Source of the DNA: Candidatus Competibacteraceae bacterium
GTDB taxonomy: Bacteria > Pseudomonadota > Gammaproteobacteria > Competibacterales > Competibacteraceae
Direction of reading: 5' to 3'
Length of the DNA: 64,000 bases
Assembly (NCBI GenBank): GCA_016712625.1
Contig: JADJQQ010000003.1
Location: 141,953 to 205,952 of the forward strand
The stretch's first letter is position 1. Every line of letters starts with the position of its first letter. A model generated the notes under the pieces. The model saw only the letters and a list, made by a program, of their open reading frames with translations. It was not told the DNA's origin and made no database searches. The position numbers were made by a program, and so were the translations under genes. Of the stretch, positions 8,933 to 17,930 are shown one piece after another.

Positions 8933-9870
8933 ATTTTTAAGCGCTCACACACCAGCATATCACCATACGATACTGGATTATTGTGGATATCCATTCCGGC
9001 CCACCTGCAACTATTACCGCGAAGCATCCGCCGGCCTGGAGCCAGATACGGCTGAAAACGGCTTAAGGTTGCGCTGCTCGTCGCTCGTTGGGCAAATCGT
9101 TGACGCTCGGCTTGTTGCCGAATTTGTTCTTTCTCCTGATTCAGGCGTTCAATCTCTTGCCGGGCGACTTCTTCTTGCTTGTTAGCCTCTGCCTCGGTAA
9201 TGCGTTTTTGAATGTTGTATTTTGCCTGGTTACGGGCGACTTGTTGAGCTTCTAATTCACGTTTTGCTTGCTCTTCTTTCGCCTGATCAATTGCAGCAGC
9301 GAGAGTTGGCGAATTGGGGCTCACTTGAATTCCCTTAGTCCGCTGCAACAAAACTCTCCACTTAGCCTGTAACCGGTCGTACTCAGTCAATGCTTCTTTG
9401 GCATCTTTACTAGCGGTGCGTATTTCCACCACTAGGGCCTCGGTCGGTGCGTAAAGACTGTTATCGCTTGCAGCCTGTAGGGGCGTAAGCATACTTTGAA
9501 CTTGACTGCGCATTCCCTGCACCTGAATCAAAGGATAGCGTTTGCCCTCCTGAAGATTAATAAAATCCTCAACACTCATGGGATCGCTTGCCAGTGCTTG
9601 ACCCTCGGCACTGGTAAGAATTGCTTTCATCTGACTTTCCCAACGCTCAATTGCAGCTTGCAAAGTGTCCAGGTCTTTAATGACCGCATTCCCTTCTGTC
9701 AGCGTCGCCAAGCGCTTTCCCTTGGCAATTACGGCTTGTTCCTGCTTGGCTTGATCGGCGTTTTCGCTGTTTAAGCGCTGTTCGAGAAGCTTTCCAACCT
9801 CCTCTTCCGCGCCAAGCGCGAACGAATTAAAAGCAGTGAGTCCAATAAGCAAAAGCCAACCTCTGTCCAT
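8929..9870 (-). CDS. Secreted coiled-coil protein of the transfer block
   Basis: I start at ATG 9870 (MDRGWLLLIGLTAFNSFALG) because GAGGAAATAACG precedes it; longer frames add nothing recognisable. A typical signal peptide ends near ALGA. Residues about 20-150 are helical, and about 180-255 form a strongly charged coiled coil (QAKEEQAKRELEAQQ, then EEVARQEIERLNQEKEQI). The end has a small Cys/His-containing globular tail. The length is 313 residues. It lies directly after the coupling protein, so a periplasmic role in mating-pair or pilus assembly is plausible, but no family is recognised. Confidence 0.65.
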   Translation of the reverse strand: MDRGWLLLIGLTAFNSFALGAEEEVGKLLEQRLNSENADQAKQEQAVIAKGKRLATLTEGNAVIKDLDTLQAAIERWESQMKAILTSAEGQALASDPMSVEDFINLQEGKRYPLIQVQGMRSQVQSMLTPLQAASDNSLYAPTEALVVEIRTASKDAKEALTEYDRLQAKWRVLLQRTKGIQVSPNSPTLAAAIDQAKEEQAKRELEAQQVARNQAKYNIQKRITEAEANKQEEVARQEIERLNQEKEQIRQQAERQRFAQRATSSATLSRFQPYLAPGRRMLRGNSCRWAGMDIHNNPVSYGDMLVCERLKM

Positions 9871-9907
9871 CGTTATTTCCTCTAATGTGGAGAAGATAAA
9901 GAAAGCT

Positions 9908-11913
9908 TTATTCGTTAGCGGGGATCGCTTTCTGATTTGCAGGATCAATAACCCCTCGCGCCTGATAGAGTGACTGCAAGTGTTTTGCCCATGGGGAAGC
10001 GCTAATTTTCTCGCTCACCTCGGGCGGCGATTCGTTTTCAGAGAGAATATAAGCCGTGCGTAGCGCTGGCGCTTCTGGGCGGGCTTCGGTTCTGCGTTTG
10101 CGGTGGGTTACCAAAGTATGAGCACTTGGAGCCGGCCACGGGGCGTTTTTCCGGCGTTCGTATTCTTCAAAGGTAATATGATAGCCGCCGCGAAGCGGAA
10201 AGGCATAGCCGCCAAACTGTGAATACCCCTGTCCTCGGCCAATCAGCACAACGCTGGTATCTGATTCATCGCTAAGCGCAATGATATCATTTGCCATAAG
10301 CCGGGGGCCGACCTTTTCGTAAGCTCCGTTCATTTGGCCGTTAACGTCTAGTCGCCCGCAATAGTAAAGCGTCTCCCCCGGAAGCTTTACTCAGCTCCTC
10401 CCTCTCCTGGGGGTTACTCACAGAGAATATCTGCTTGAACCGGGTGTTGGACTGTACAGTGTCTTTCAAATTAGAGTCACTTGTCCATAAGTCACTATTG
10501 GTTTGATTAGCAAGAATCAATCCCCATGCCCATACTCCGGGCCTGCTGCAAAATAAGCTTGAAATTAAGCGATGCGACATGCTGAAACTCGTCAACAAAA
10601 ACCCATAACTTCGGGGTTTCGTGATACTGGCGTTGATGCTGATAGGCACTCGTGAACAGTGTATAAAGCGCAAGTTTTGCGATTTCCCGAACCGAAGCAG
10701 TTTCAATCGCGGCGGGTAGCCAAAAATAAACCACCTCGCGGTTTTTAACCACAGTCGCCATGTTGATCGCCTGATCCGCTACCAGGTCATTAGCGGTATA
10801 ATTGAGCTGCGGTATCGTAGCTAAAGACTCCACCACAGCAATGAGTTCAAAGGCGTCCTTCTCGTCACTAATCGTATTTGTCAACTTCCCTACTTTCTCG
10901 CGTAACTCCTCAAAAGAGGCAATATCGGGATACTCCTGGATGGTGCGCGAAAGCAAGTTTCGAGCAACTCGCGAATAATAGGACCGGCCATAACCCTCTC
11001 CGTGATCCAACCCTAAAGCGCTTAAAAAGACTTCGCACACCTGGTTCAAACTAATGTGGTCGCTTGAAAATGGCCCAAAAGGGTTAAAGGCATGAGTCGC
11101 CTTCCCTACTTCGTTGGTAAAGAACTTAAACCGCTTACCCGCTCCTTTTTGGGCAGTTTGAAAAAAAGGCATATCGCCTTTTAAGTCGATCACGACAACC
11201 GCTGAATCCTGCAAGCTAATTAGCTGGGCCAGCAGCGGGGCCATGCCCAAAGCCGTTTTTCCACTGCCGCTATCTCCCAAAAAATGGGCGTGTTCGCCCA
11301 AGATACCGCGGTGTAATAGAATCGGATAATCTTCGGTAGCGTGTGCGCCTAACCAAAGGTGCTCGCGGGCAACAGCAATTTTTGAATGCTGCAAGCGATT
11401 CACATAGCCTTGCCAGTCGCTTACCGGACTCTTCAAGGCATCAATAGCTTTGACGTAGCGCGGTAGCGCTCGGCCAAAAACCGCAATGCAAGTCATCAGG
11501 AAAATCAGAATGGGAAAGAGAAGGCATTGCACAATGCCTAATAGTATTGCCCAAACCGCTTGGCCTTTACCCATGAAGGCGCTATCCAGTGTAAGACTAA
11601 ACCAAGCGCCGGGGCTGGTTTGCAAATAATCTGCTGCTTGCTTACTTAAAACATATTCCCGCTGCGAAATAGGGTCTAGCTTTTTCAGAAGAAGGGCTTC
11701 ACCGGTAGAAATATTTTTCACTACCTCGGCTACCGTGGGCGGTTCATAATGCTCAAAATAGGCAATGAACCGGGTTAAAGAAATCTTTTTATCCACGACT
11801 CGCTGAAACGCTGCCAGCAGGGGCCGTGAATCACTCGATAAAAATCCTAGGGGAGCATAGGAGATAAAGTAAATGGTGGAAGTGAACAATGCGCATAGTG
11901 TAACTGCCGCCAA
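9908..11913 (-). pseudogene. VirD4/TraD-like coupling ATPase, copy 1 (two indels)
   Basis: Two N-terminal membrane segments (around AAVTLCALFTSTIYF and LFPILIFLMTCIAVFG) precede an ATPase domain. The Walker A is GDSGSGKTALG, acidic strands are VVVIDLKGD and KLWVFVDEFQH, and a conserved helix is LQQARSMGMG. Such proteins couple relaxosome DNA to a type IV channel. An extra C near 10525 and another near 10378 shift the frame; the second copy lacks both extra bases and reads through (GLILANQTNSDLW, SGETLYYCGRLD). The C-terminus continues to PANQKAIPANE. The start is uncertain: TTG 11913 or a non-ATG start upstream. Confidence 0.75.
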
Positions 11914-11974
11914 GAGATTGCGCCTGATCCAGATTCCACCGGGACTTTTGAAAAGTCCTGGTGGTGAAACTGGA

Positions 11975-13012
11975 TTAGGGAAAGACCGTTCCGTGACTCT
12001 GGTATGCGCTATAGAGAATCCAAAACAGCATACTGACCACTACGAGAAATAAAACTAGCATTATCACCGTAATCATAGTGGTAGTTTCATCTGTAGTTGC
12101 TTCGGTAATCGAAAAATTATTCGATAATAAAGCAGTCACTCCGCTATAAATAATCAGCGGGAATAAAGATACCAAGCAACCAAAAGCAGCTCCGCTTTGA
12201 TTTTCCTGATCCACAAAATCAAAATGAACGGCCTGATAGCGAGTGTAAGTAAACCAGCTAACTATCGCTTCCCGATAAAGCGACAAACTTTCTCTTATCG
12301 ATTTAAATCCAGTCGCCCAATAAAAAACACCTAATGAAAAGAATAACGTAATCCAGATAAAATTCTTAAATCCGAGAATCGGTGTTCTTGCAAAAATAAT
12401 CAGCAGCAACCCATAAACAGCAATGATAATAAATCCGTCATAGTGGCGATTATCCCATTGTGCTTGAGCCATTTTCCGCTTCTCGCCCAAGAGTTGCGGA
12501 CTTGCCGCAAGCCACATCGCGTAATGGTTAGCGATGCGACTTGCCAGATAACAGGTCAAGCCAAGGCTTAATAAAAACAACCCATACCCAATCACGGGAT
12601 AGCGATGAACTAAGTGGGGGAGAATCGCAAGTAACCATAATCCCGGTCCCAACAGAGTATAAACCCCGGCGATCCATCTCACCCGTCGGCTAATCAGTTT
12701 ATATAAACCAGCAAGCACACCCGTTGCGCTAAACACGGCAAAGAGAAAAGGGGTATTCAGATGGGCGCTGGTCAAGGAGCTGACCATGCTCAAGACTAAA
12801 CTGAGAACGCCGATTAACCCTATAATGTAAATAACAAAGTGGCGCTCCTTGCGGATTAAGACCGGATTCGCCCGATAATCAAGTTCGAGTTCTTCAAGGT
12901 CTTTTAGCCGTTCGTGCTGTAAAACATCCCACTTTGGCGCGGTGCTTGGCCGATAGCCTTGCTCGCTCGGTTCTCGGCCTACCTCATGGGTTTTAATCTT
13001 TTCGTAGGGCAT
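11975..13012 (-). CDS. Multi-spanning membrane protein of the transfer block
   Basis: The protein has 345 residues. A charged N-terminus of about 55 residues (MPYEKIKTHEVGREPSEQGY) precedes about eight hydrophobic helices in pairs. I do not recognise the family. It sits between the winged-helix gene (six bases upstream) and the coupling ATPase (immediately downstream), in the same operon. By position it may be a membrane partner of the coupling protein, as small inner-membrane proteins are in other conjugation systems. In the second copy the gene is split by indels and runs into the ATPase frame through loss of one C near the stop. Confidence 0.65.
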   Translation of the reverse strand: MPYEKIKTHEVGREPSEQGYRPSTAPKWDVLQHERLKDLEELELDYRANPVLIRKERHFVIYIIGLIGVLSLVLSMVSSLTSAHLNTPFLFAVFSATGVLAGLYKLISRRVRWIAGVYTLLGPGLWLLAILPHLVHRYPVIGYGLFLLSLGLTCYLASRIANHYAMWLAASPQLLGEKRKMAQAQWDNRHYDGFIIIAVYGLLLIIFARTPILGFKNFIWITLFFSLGVFYWATGFKSIRESLSLYREAIVSWFTYTRYQAVHFDFVDQENQSGAAFGCLVSLFPLIIYSGVTALLSNNFSITEATTDETTTMITVIMLVLFLVVVSMLFWILYSAYQSHGTVFP

Positions 13013-13018
13013 GAATAG

Positions 13019-13696
13019 TTACGCGGGATGTGGCATTAAATTACCCAAATCGGAAACGACCTCCACCCGACACCAAACTGGTAAAGGGTTCTTCTGCAAC
13101 TGGGCATGAATCATCTCGCGCTTGCTGTCCTCGGCAATCACTATAGCGATCACAAACAGTTCATCGGCAATGATTTCTTGAAAACCCGGTAGCTCCCTTC
13201 CCCGTTCAATTAACTTCCGGCATTTGTTAAGAAGCCGCTGATACTCTCCACCTTGTTCCACGAGAATTTGGCCCAGTCTCGCGGTTCTTCCATCGGAATC
13301 AAGATAGAAATGGTTCTGACCAAGATCTAGTAACTCAGCAAAAGCTGAAAATGCCTGGATGAACTCCGTTTTGGTGAAGACCGGTCTAACCGTCTTCCCC
13401 AAACAGCAAAAGGCCAACACGCCATAAAGCCTTACCAGCGCTTGAGGCCCAAACGGGGTGGCGCTTTCCTCGGTCTCTCCCAAAGTTTTCGCGGCAACAG
13501 GCGTAAGTTGGTAGTAAACCCGCTTGCCGTAGAGCGGCTGCGGCTGGAGGTATTCACCCGTCAAACGCCGCAAAACATTCTTCTCCCCGCCTGGTTTGGC
13601 GTCGGGGAAAAACAAGCGGCGTAAGGCTTCGGTCGTGGTCAAGCGGTAGCGCGCAACGTGCTTGAGGATTTCCTCGTCCCTTTCGGTAAGCGGCAT
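13019..13696 (-). CDS. Winged-helix, replication-relaxation-like protein
   Basis: The protein has 225 residues and starts MPLTERDEEILKHVARYRLT, a winged-helix start shared in style with the protein at 8079 (LTDRDREILIALTHKVRLL). A second helix, TTEALRRLFFP, and YGKRVYYQLTPVAAKTLG complete the DNA-binding domain. The C-terminal half has alternating strands and helices with FYLDSDGRTARLGQILVEQG, reminiscent of the nuclease-like part of replication-relaxation proteins. It is first in the operon with the membrane protein and coupling ATPase, and directly faces the hairpin array at 13.9 kb, which could be its target. That last link is inferred. Confidence 0.6.
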   Translation of the reverse strand: MPLTERDEEILKHVARYRLTTTEALRRLFFPDAKPGGEKNVLRRLTGEYLQPQPLYGKRVYYQLTPVAAKTLGETEESATPFGPQALVRLYGVLAFCCLGKTVRPVFTKTEFIQAFSAFAELLDLGQNHFYLDSDGRTARLGQILVEQGGEYQRLLNKCRKLIERGRELPGFQEIIADELFVIAIVIAEDSKREMIHAQLQKNPLPVWCRVEVVSDLGNLMPHPA

Positions 13697-13912
13697 GACT
13701 GGCTCCCTGGATGCTTCCCCGTAGTTTAAGACATGAACGGAAAACTCGCCTTCCCGCCTACACCATAACCCACACCTTGCACGGCAAGGCGTGGTGTGGG
13801 GGAAAGACTCGCTTCGAGGCTTCTACGCAGTGAAATAGCGGCTTTCCAAGTGGGTTACACCACCTTGAGGTGTGCGCCCCAACCGTTAGTCCCCCGGACT
13901 GCGCCCTTGGCG

Positions 13913-14131
13913 CGCGTGCGACCTAGCACGCGGGTACGGAGACCCCGTTCAGGGGTCGGGAGTACCCGGGCAAGCCGGCCTAGGCTTGCCGGCCCCGGCC
14001 TAGGGGCCAACACCCCGGCCTAGGGGTGTGCCTCACAGCGTGCCCTAGCACGCTTGAGGCTGGCCGTTCAGGCCGTGAGCGTCCAGCGAACAAGGGCACT
14101 CAGGCTCCGTTCAGGAGCCTGTAAGTGCCCT
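13913..14131. repeat. Array of eight hairpins with recurring loop sequences
   Basis: Stems differ but loops recur. CGCGTGC/GCACGCG has loop GACCTA (13913-13932). GACCCC/GGGGTC has loop GTTCA (13941-13957), nested in GGGTAC/GTACCC. CAAGCC/GGCTTG (13971-13988), GGCCCC/GGGGCC (13991-14008) and ACACCCC/GGGGTGT (14010-14029) all have loop GGCCTA. AGCGTGC/GCACGCT has loop CCTA (14037-14054), nested in GCCTCA/TGAGGC. GGCC/GGCC has loop GTTCA (14062-14074). CAGGCTCC/GGAGCCTG has loop GTTCA (14101-14121), nested in AGGGCACT/AGTGCCCT. The array is retained in the second arm at about 63441-63661. No coding frame explains it. Confidence 0.85.
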
Positions 14132-14144
14132 GGGGCGGGATGCC

Positions 14145-14184
14145 CTAATAAGGAGTGACAACAGGGATTGTCACTCCTTATTAG
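14145..14184. repeat. Perfect 17-bp-arm palindrome
   Basis: CTAATAAGGAGTGACAA (14145-14161) and its exact complement (14168-14184) flank a six-base loop CAGGGA. It is kept at 63673-63712 with one arm mismatch. This is the longest perfect palindrome in the block and sits directly after the hairpin array. It could be an oriT or resolution site, or an RNA hairpin; no nick consensus is recognised. Confidence 0.75.
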
Positions 14185-14192
14185 TGGCATCT

Positions 14193-14227
14193 CGGCATTG
14201 CGCTGAGGTTCACGAAGCGCAATGCCG
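14193..14227. repeat. 12-bp-arm hairpin
   Basis: CGGCATTGCGCT (14193-14204) pairs with AGCGCAATGCCG (14216-14227), with a loop that contains GGTTCAC. It continues the run of hairpins and is present in the second arm. Confidence 0.7.
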
Positions 14228-14285
14228 GGAAGCGAAGCTTATTCCGCGAAGCGGAATAAAGCGTAGCGTGGGGGTGGCCGTGGCT

Positions 14286-14323
14286 AGGGAATCTCCCAAG
14301 CGCGAGAGCGCGGGGAATTCCCT
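14286..14323. repeat. Structured repeat S, unit 1
   Basis: Outer arms AGGGAAT/ATTCCCT enclose CTCCC and GGGGA and an inner stem GCGC-GAGA-GCGC, a GNRA tetraloop. Related units occur at 14431, 14673, 26798 and 28119, with changed but still paired stems. Confidence 0.7.
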
Positions 14324-14344
14324 GGACACGGAAATAAAAAGAGC

Positions 14345-14362
14345 TGCGCCATTGATGGCGCA
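14345..14362. repeat. Hairpin TGCGCCA/TGGCGCA
   Basis: A perfect 7-bp stem with loop TTGA. A similar hairpin, CGCGCCA/TGGCGCG, follows unit 2 at 14546-14563, suggesting a larger repeated architecture of several stems. Confidence 0.6.
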
Positions 14363-14430
14363 ACTAATAAGGTGGCAAGCGGCGCGATTTCCGCGAAGCG
14401 GAATAAGCAAAGCGCTGGGTGGGGTCGTGG

Positions 14431-14471
14431 CAAGGAATCTCCCAAGTACGAACGTACTGGGGAATTCCTTG
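14431..14471. repeat. Structured repeat S, unit 2
   Basis: Outer arms CAAGGAAT/ATTCCTTG and inner GTAC-GAAC-GTAC replace the sequences of unit 1 on both sides of each stem, while CTCCCAA and GGGGAA stay constant. Paired changes of this kind indicate selection on structure. It is present in the second arm near 63951. Confidence 0.7.
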
Positions 14472-14497
14472 AGCGCGATAACAGGGATTTAGCGTAT

Positions 14498-14516
14498 TTC
14501 CCGCTAACAGCGGGAA
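14498..14516. repeat. Hairpin TTCCCGCT/AGCGGGAA
   Basis: A perfect 8-bp stem with a three-base loop. It corresponds in position to the second stem of the repeats at 26.8 and 28.1 kb, where CTCCCG and CGGGA pair. Confidence 0.55.
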
Positions 14517-14580
14517 TGCGTAAAAGCCCGGCAGACAAGAAGAGTCGCGCCAAGGATGGCGCGTCCTATTACTTGGGGCG

Positions 14581-14706
14581 CGGGCGGCGCAAGCCGTCCG
14601 GGGGGTTGGGATTCCCGCAAGGGAATAATGGTGGCGGGTGCGGTGTGGTGGCTGCGGGGGCCGAATGCCGAAAGGATCTCCCAAGCGCGAAAGCGCGGGG
14701 GAATCC
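14581..14706. repeat. GNRA hairpins and structured repeat S, unit 3
   Basis: GGGCGGC-GCAA-GCCGTCC (14582-14599), ATTCCC-GCAA-GGGAAT (14611-14626) and unit 3 (14673-14706), with inner stem GCGC-GAAA-GCGC and outer AGGA/TCCT, follow one another. Three GNRA loops in 125 bases point to folding as RNA. Confidence 0.6.
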
Positions 14707-14790
14707 TGAAGGCATGAGGCAAGATTAGAGAGGCTCGCGTAGCGAGTCCGCTTGAGGGGGCTTCCGCCGATAAGGCGGTTCTTCTTAGAA

Positions 14791-14966
14791 GTGGTGGGGT
14801 CCAATGGCGGGGTGGGTGGCTGGGGTCCAAAGGTGGGGGGGAAAAGATCGCGATTCCTGGCTTTGCAGCTTCGCGAAAACGGGGCGTTGCGGGGTTTCCC
14901 CGCTAGAAGGGGGTAGGTCGAAAACGGCTTGCCGGTTGAGACTAGGGGGAAGGCTTTCCCCTCTCA
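14791..14966. repeat. Dispersed repeats D1 and D2
   Basis: D1 (14791-14850, rich in GGTGGGT and GGGGTCCAAAGG) recurs at 30227-30288. D2 (14881-14965, containing CGAAAACGGCTTGCCGGTTG and a GGGGGAAGGCTTTCCCC hairpin) recurs at 27796-27879. The stretch from 14707 to 15157 holds no supportable gene beyond these. Confidence 0.75.
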
Positions 14967-15157
14967 AAAGGAAGTAAGAAAGGAAATTGGGCTCATCTTC
15001 TTCTCTAGTCGCATAGACAATTCAAAATTCGACACCAGAATATTTACTTGGTCTTAACAAAAAAGGAATATCTACAAGATGTGAATATATGATAGCTTGC
15101 TCTCGAAGAACATCTTGTTATTGCGTAGGTGTCTAAGAATCAGAGGAGATTTCGTTC

Positions 15158-15736
15158 ATGATGAACCGCAAAAGAACTTTCTTACCTATGCTTCATTCTT
15201 TTTTCATTTTCCTAATTTTAGTTCTGCTTTTTCCTAACTTGGCGTATTCTTTCCCGCCCTGTGATTTTGATGGAGATGGTAAGAATGATTTTGTTGTCTG
15301 GAGGCAGCCAGAAGCCGTTTGGTATGTCTGGCCCTCAACGTACTCTGTTTCACACTCGTGTCCTCCCCATTTCCAACAGATTGGTGGTCCTGGTGTTTAT
15401 CTTGGGTGTAAAGCTCAGTGGGGTCTCCCAGGGCATGGTACTAAGGGCAATTGCTTGGCCGCCTAGTATTGGGCCCATGGTGGAATTCTGTCATATGACG
15501 GTGTGGTTGGTGTCCAATTCGGATTGCCCAATGATATACCGGACGAAGTTAATGCGGAGGTTACTGATGCTGTTTCTGACCTTGTAGTATTTCGTCCGAG
15601 CACGTTTACTTGGTACATTCGTAGTTCGATCCCACCCTATGCTATCAGAAGCTATGTAGGAGGGAGAGCATTGGCTGGTCGAGTTGATCCAATCTATATG
15701 GCAAGCGCGATATACGATCCACCTGGTCCATTCTAA
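15158..15736 (+). pseudogene. Secreted FG-GAP/VCBS-type repeat protein, broken
   Basis: The N-terminus MMNRKRTFLPMLHSFFIFLI is a signal peptide. The mature part has a calcium-binding-like repeat (CDFDGDGKNDFVVWRQPEAV) followed by AQWGLPG, the repeat style of FG-GAP/VCBS adhesion-type proteins, also seen at 52.8-53.4 kb. The frame breaks near 15440 and resumes in another frame (VGVQFGLPNDIPDEVNAEV, then VVFRPSTFTWYIRSS). Weak remnants, including a GDYDGDGL-like segment, continue to about 15990. The ribosome site AGAGGAGA lies upstream of the ATG. Decay or sequencing errors cannot be separated here. Confidence 0.55.
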
Positions 15737-16024
15737 TGCTATCGGGAATAATTCGAGGAGCTATGGCGTTTGGTCCATCGTCCTGATGGAGACCAATCCC
15801 TAATTATTATGAACCATCGTCTTCCCCAACACTCCCCAGTTTTATACCAGTATTGACTTGGTGGGGCGTTCACGTTATTTGGGATAAACAACGAAACTGG
15901 TATTAAAAAGGCCCGGCGGGGGGCGATCTTCCCCTGGGCGGTGATTACGACGGTGATGGACTGGGGCCTCGGGCGACATACCCGTGAGTTAGCGAATGTA
16001 ATATTACAAATTTGCGGAGATTAT

Positions 16025-16551
16025 ATGAGAAATATTTCTTTTTCTATCGTCCTTTGTGGATCACGTTGTTGCTGAAAATGAAACCGTTCGACAACACAAT
16101 TACGTTGTGGCGGTTTTAGATTCTAACGATCCGATTACCAATACAGATGCAGTCCTTCTCGATGAATCACAATGCTCAAGTTGATTGGGAGTTAGCTGAT
16201 TATTTTGCAAGTAATTCTATCCTCAACCTTAAGTTTCGAAGAATCGGTATTTCGCAATGGCAGGTCAATATCGTGGGAAGTATAACTAGCAAGAGGGGGG
16301 GAAAAACAGGGGTCCAGAAGGAAAGAAGCACTTGTTTTGGTGCCGCAAGTCTTGATCCATCGTTGAGCGGAAACAGGATAGTTGTAGATATTCAGAACTT
16401 CAAAATTCTACCAGGCAAACAGTCCGGGGGGGTTACGAGGATTGTTAGTGCAGCAGAGGTTAATGGAAATACGGATAAGAACAGCACTCCAATTTTTTAT
16501 TCGCTGGATGCTGGTCAACGAGCAATGCTGAATGATGTCCCAGTTCAATAG
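16025..16551 (+). pseudogene. Unknown exported-protein remnant
   Basis: Three frames in series appear to make one protein. MRNISFSIVLC looks like the start of a signal peptide at 16025. A middle segment follows (VDHVVAENETVRQHNYVVAV), then the longest open part from 16147, which includes FRRIGISQWQVNIVGSITS and ends SLDAGQRAMLNDVPVQ. I recognise no family. It lies between two broken FG-GAP-type genes on the same strand and may have been part of that operon. Confidence 0.4.
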
Positions 16552-16562
16552 GAGCTTAGAAC

Positions 16563-17170
16563 ATGACTCTCATTAAGACAATTTTGTTTAATGGAAAAAG
16601 AGTTCCACAGGATCAAAGAACACCAGGTGAAGGTCATTTCTCGTTCACACTACTTTCATTGGTTACCCTAATTGTGATTTTTGCGATGATGAGCAGCGCA
16701 TCTATAGCCCGTGCTTGCACAACTACACTTACAGTCGGAAATACCTCCATTCTGCGCAATCACCGCAACTCCGCAGAGCAGGTGAGCGCGGCGCAGTTCT
16801 CCCCCCCCCCCCAAGGCCTTTTTTTTTATCCTTGTACAGAGCTCCTTGGGGGGGGGCCCGGTGTTTTGGGGAGGGGGGGGTTGGGGTGGGACGGAAAACC
16901 CGGGCTCGGGGGTTGGCCCGGGTTTTCTGGAAGGTCGACCGGTTCACCGCAACTGCAATAGTAAATGTAGTAACAGACGGATTTGGGCGGTCAGCGCAAT
17001 TACTAAATAACTTGGTGCAAGATGGGAGGGCTTCAGGTTTGCGAACAATACGGCACCAATGACTTCGATGGTGATGGCAGAGACGATGAAGCGGTGTGGC
17101 GTCCATCCGCTTGGGCATGGCAACAAGAAATAACGAAATCATTTGGAAACAGGGGGGGCTTCCTGAGCCC
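16563..17170 (+). pseudogene. Exported FG-GAP-type protein interrupted by unreliable sequence
   Basis: The protein starts MTLIKTILFNGKRVPQDQ with a hydrophobic segment, LLSLVTLIVIFAMMSSASIA. From 16796 to 16925 the sequence degenerates into C and G runs. Beyond it, IVNVVTDGFGRSAQLLNN and, in another frame, NDFDGDGRDDEAVWRPSAW return, so the protein ended in an FG-GAP-like repeat. The real gene cannot be reconstructed across the bad stretch. Confidence 0.45.
16796..16925. other. Homopolymer-rich, probably unreliable sequence
   Basis: Runs of C, T and G up to ten bases alternate without codon structure inside an otherwise AT-balanced gene. The pattern matches the larger stretches at 45.3 and 55.4 kb and looks like poor base calling. 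Confidence 0.6.
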
Positions 17171-17572
17171 GATTTTTTAACAGAGATTGAGCAGTTTCCA
17201 AAGCTCCTTCTCCACTTTAGGCGGCTAGGAGGCGTTCACGAATCCACAAATACGCCTCCTCCACTTCGGCAAGTCGATGTTGGTATTTCAACCCTATACT
17301 TCATCTTCTTTCCCAGCGCCTCTAGTGCCTGCTCAATCGGCTGGGTTTTTCCTTGCTCTATTTCTTCAGGCTCTTTTGAATAGAAGTCAGTGATCGCGCG
17401 CGCTCAGCGAGTTCAATAAGCTGCTGATAAGCCTTTGCGTTAAGCACAACGGCTTGTGCAGTGCCGTCTACCGTTAAGATCAGTGGTTGGCCTGTTGGAG
17501 TTGCTTTATTAAGGCACTTGAGTTGTGCTCAAACTCGGTTAGCGAATGTATATCTTTAGATGCGTCCATGAT
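17140..17572 (-). pseudogene. Phd/YefM antitoxin and ParE/RelE toxin, both frameshifted
   Basis: On the minus strand MDASKDIHSLTEFEHNSSAL starts near 17572; after one indel it continues TGQPLILTVDGTAQAVVLNA and AYQQLIELAERA, a classic Phd/YefM antitoxin. Downstream MKYRVEI begins a ParE/RelE toxin that continues in another frame as AEVEEAYLWIRERLLAA. Both partners are broken by small indels, some outside long runs. Such pairs stabilise plasmids by inhibiting gyrase or translation; as written neither protein would be complete. Confidence 0.6.
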
Positions 17573-17671
17573 TATCGAGTCTCCTAGCCATGTGAATCAA
17601 AATTTTGCTTGATAGTAGCATTCAACAATTAGTTTATCCAAACTATCTGACGTGAAATTCATTTTTTATTT

Positions 17672-17930
17672 TCATTCACAATTCACTTCCCATTTATTTC
17701 GCGATAAATTGCTAAGGTCACCACCTAGGAAAACGTGGCTGACATTGTTGGTACGCGGCAATACACCCGGTAAAACTGGCCTCACCAGCCAGAGTAAGGG
17801 CATGAGTTGGCTACTCATGACGTATTGTGCGCGTAGAGCCGGATGCATCGAGAGGTGCTTGTCCGGCTCGACGGAGGCTCGTCGGCGTAATCCTTCAGGG
17901 AGTAGACTCCTTGGAGAGTAATCCCGACGT
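17672..17930 (+). ncRNA. Group II intron 3' fragment with domain V
   Basis: At 17836-17869 GAGCCGGATGC ... GTCCGGCTC forms the 34-base hairpin of group II intron domain V, with AGC in the lower stem and a GAGA loop at the tip. A further hairpin-rich stretch to about 17930 could be domain VI and the 3' splice end. No reverse transcriptase frame is present upstream, so this is a remnant or an ORF-less intron. The downstream folded region may be unrelated. Confidence 0.5.

Larger units (their letters stand above)
7118..14490. repeat. Mobilisation block repeat B, copy 1
   Basis: This matches 56600-64000 (window end) in the same direction and gene order. Homology starts near GCGGCCACC, just before the ArdC terminator. 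Copy 2 has more indels and a deletion of about 161 bp in the coupling-protein gene; copy 1 has a deletion of about 200 bp in ArdC. Substitutions are also present, so these are diverged copies. Confidence 0.9.

Noticed and set aside
13913..14131. CRISPR array
   Set aside because: There are no equal-length direct repeats with spacers and no cas genes; the units are hairpins with different stems.
14184..14830. Overlapping frames on both strands in the hairpin/repeat region
   Set aside because: They arise from GC-rich palindromes; frames on both strands look alike and no ribosome sites support them.
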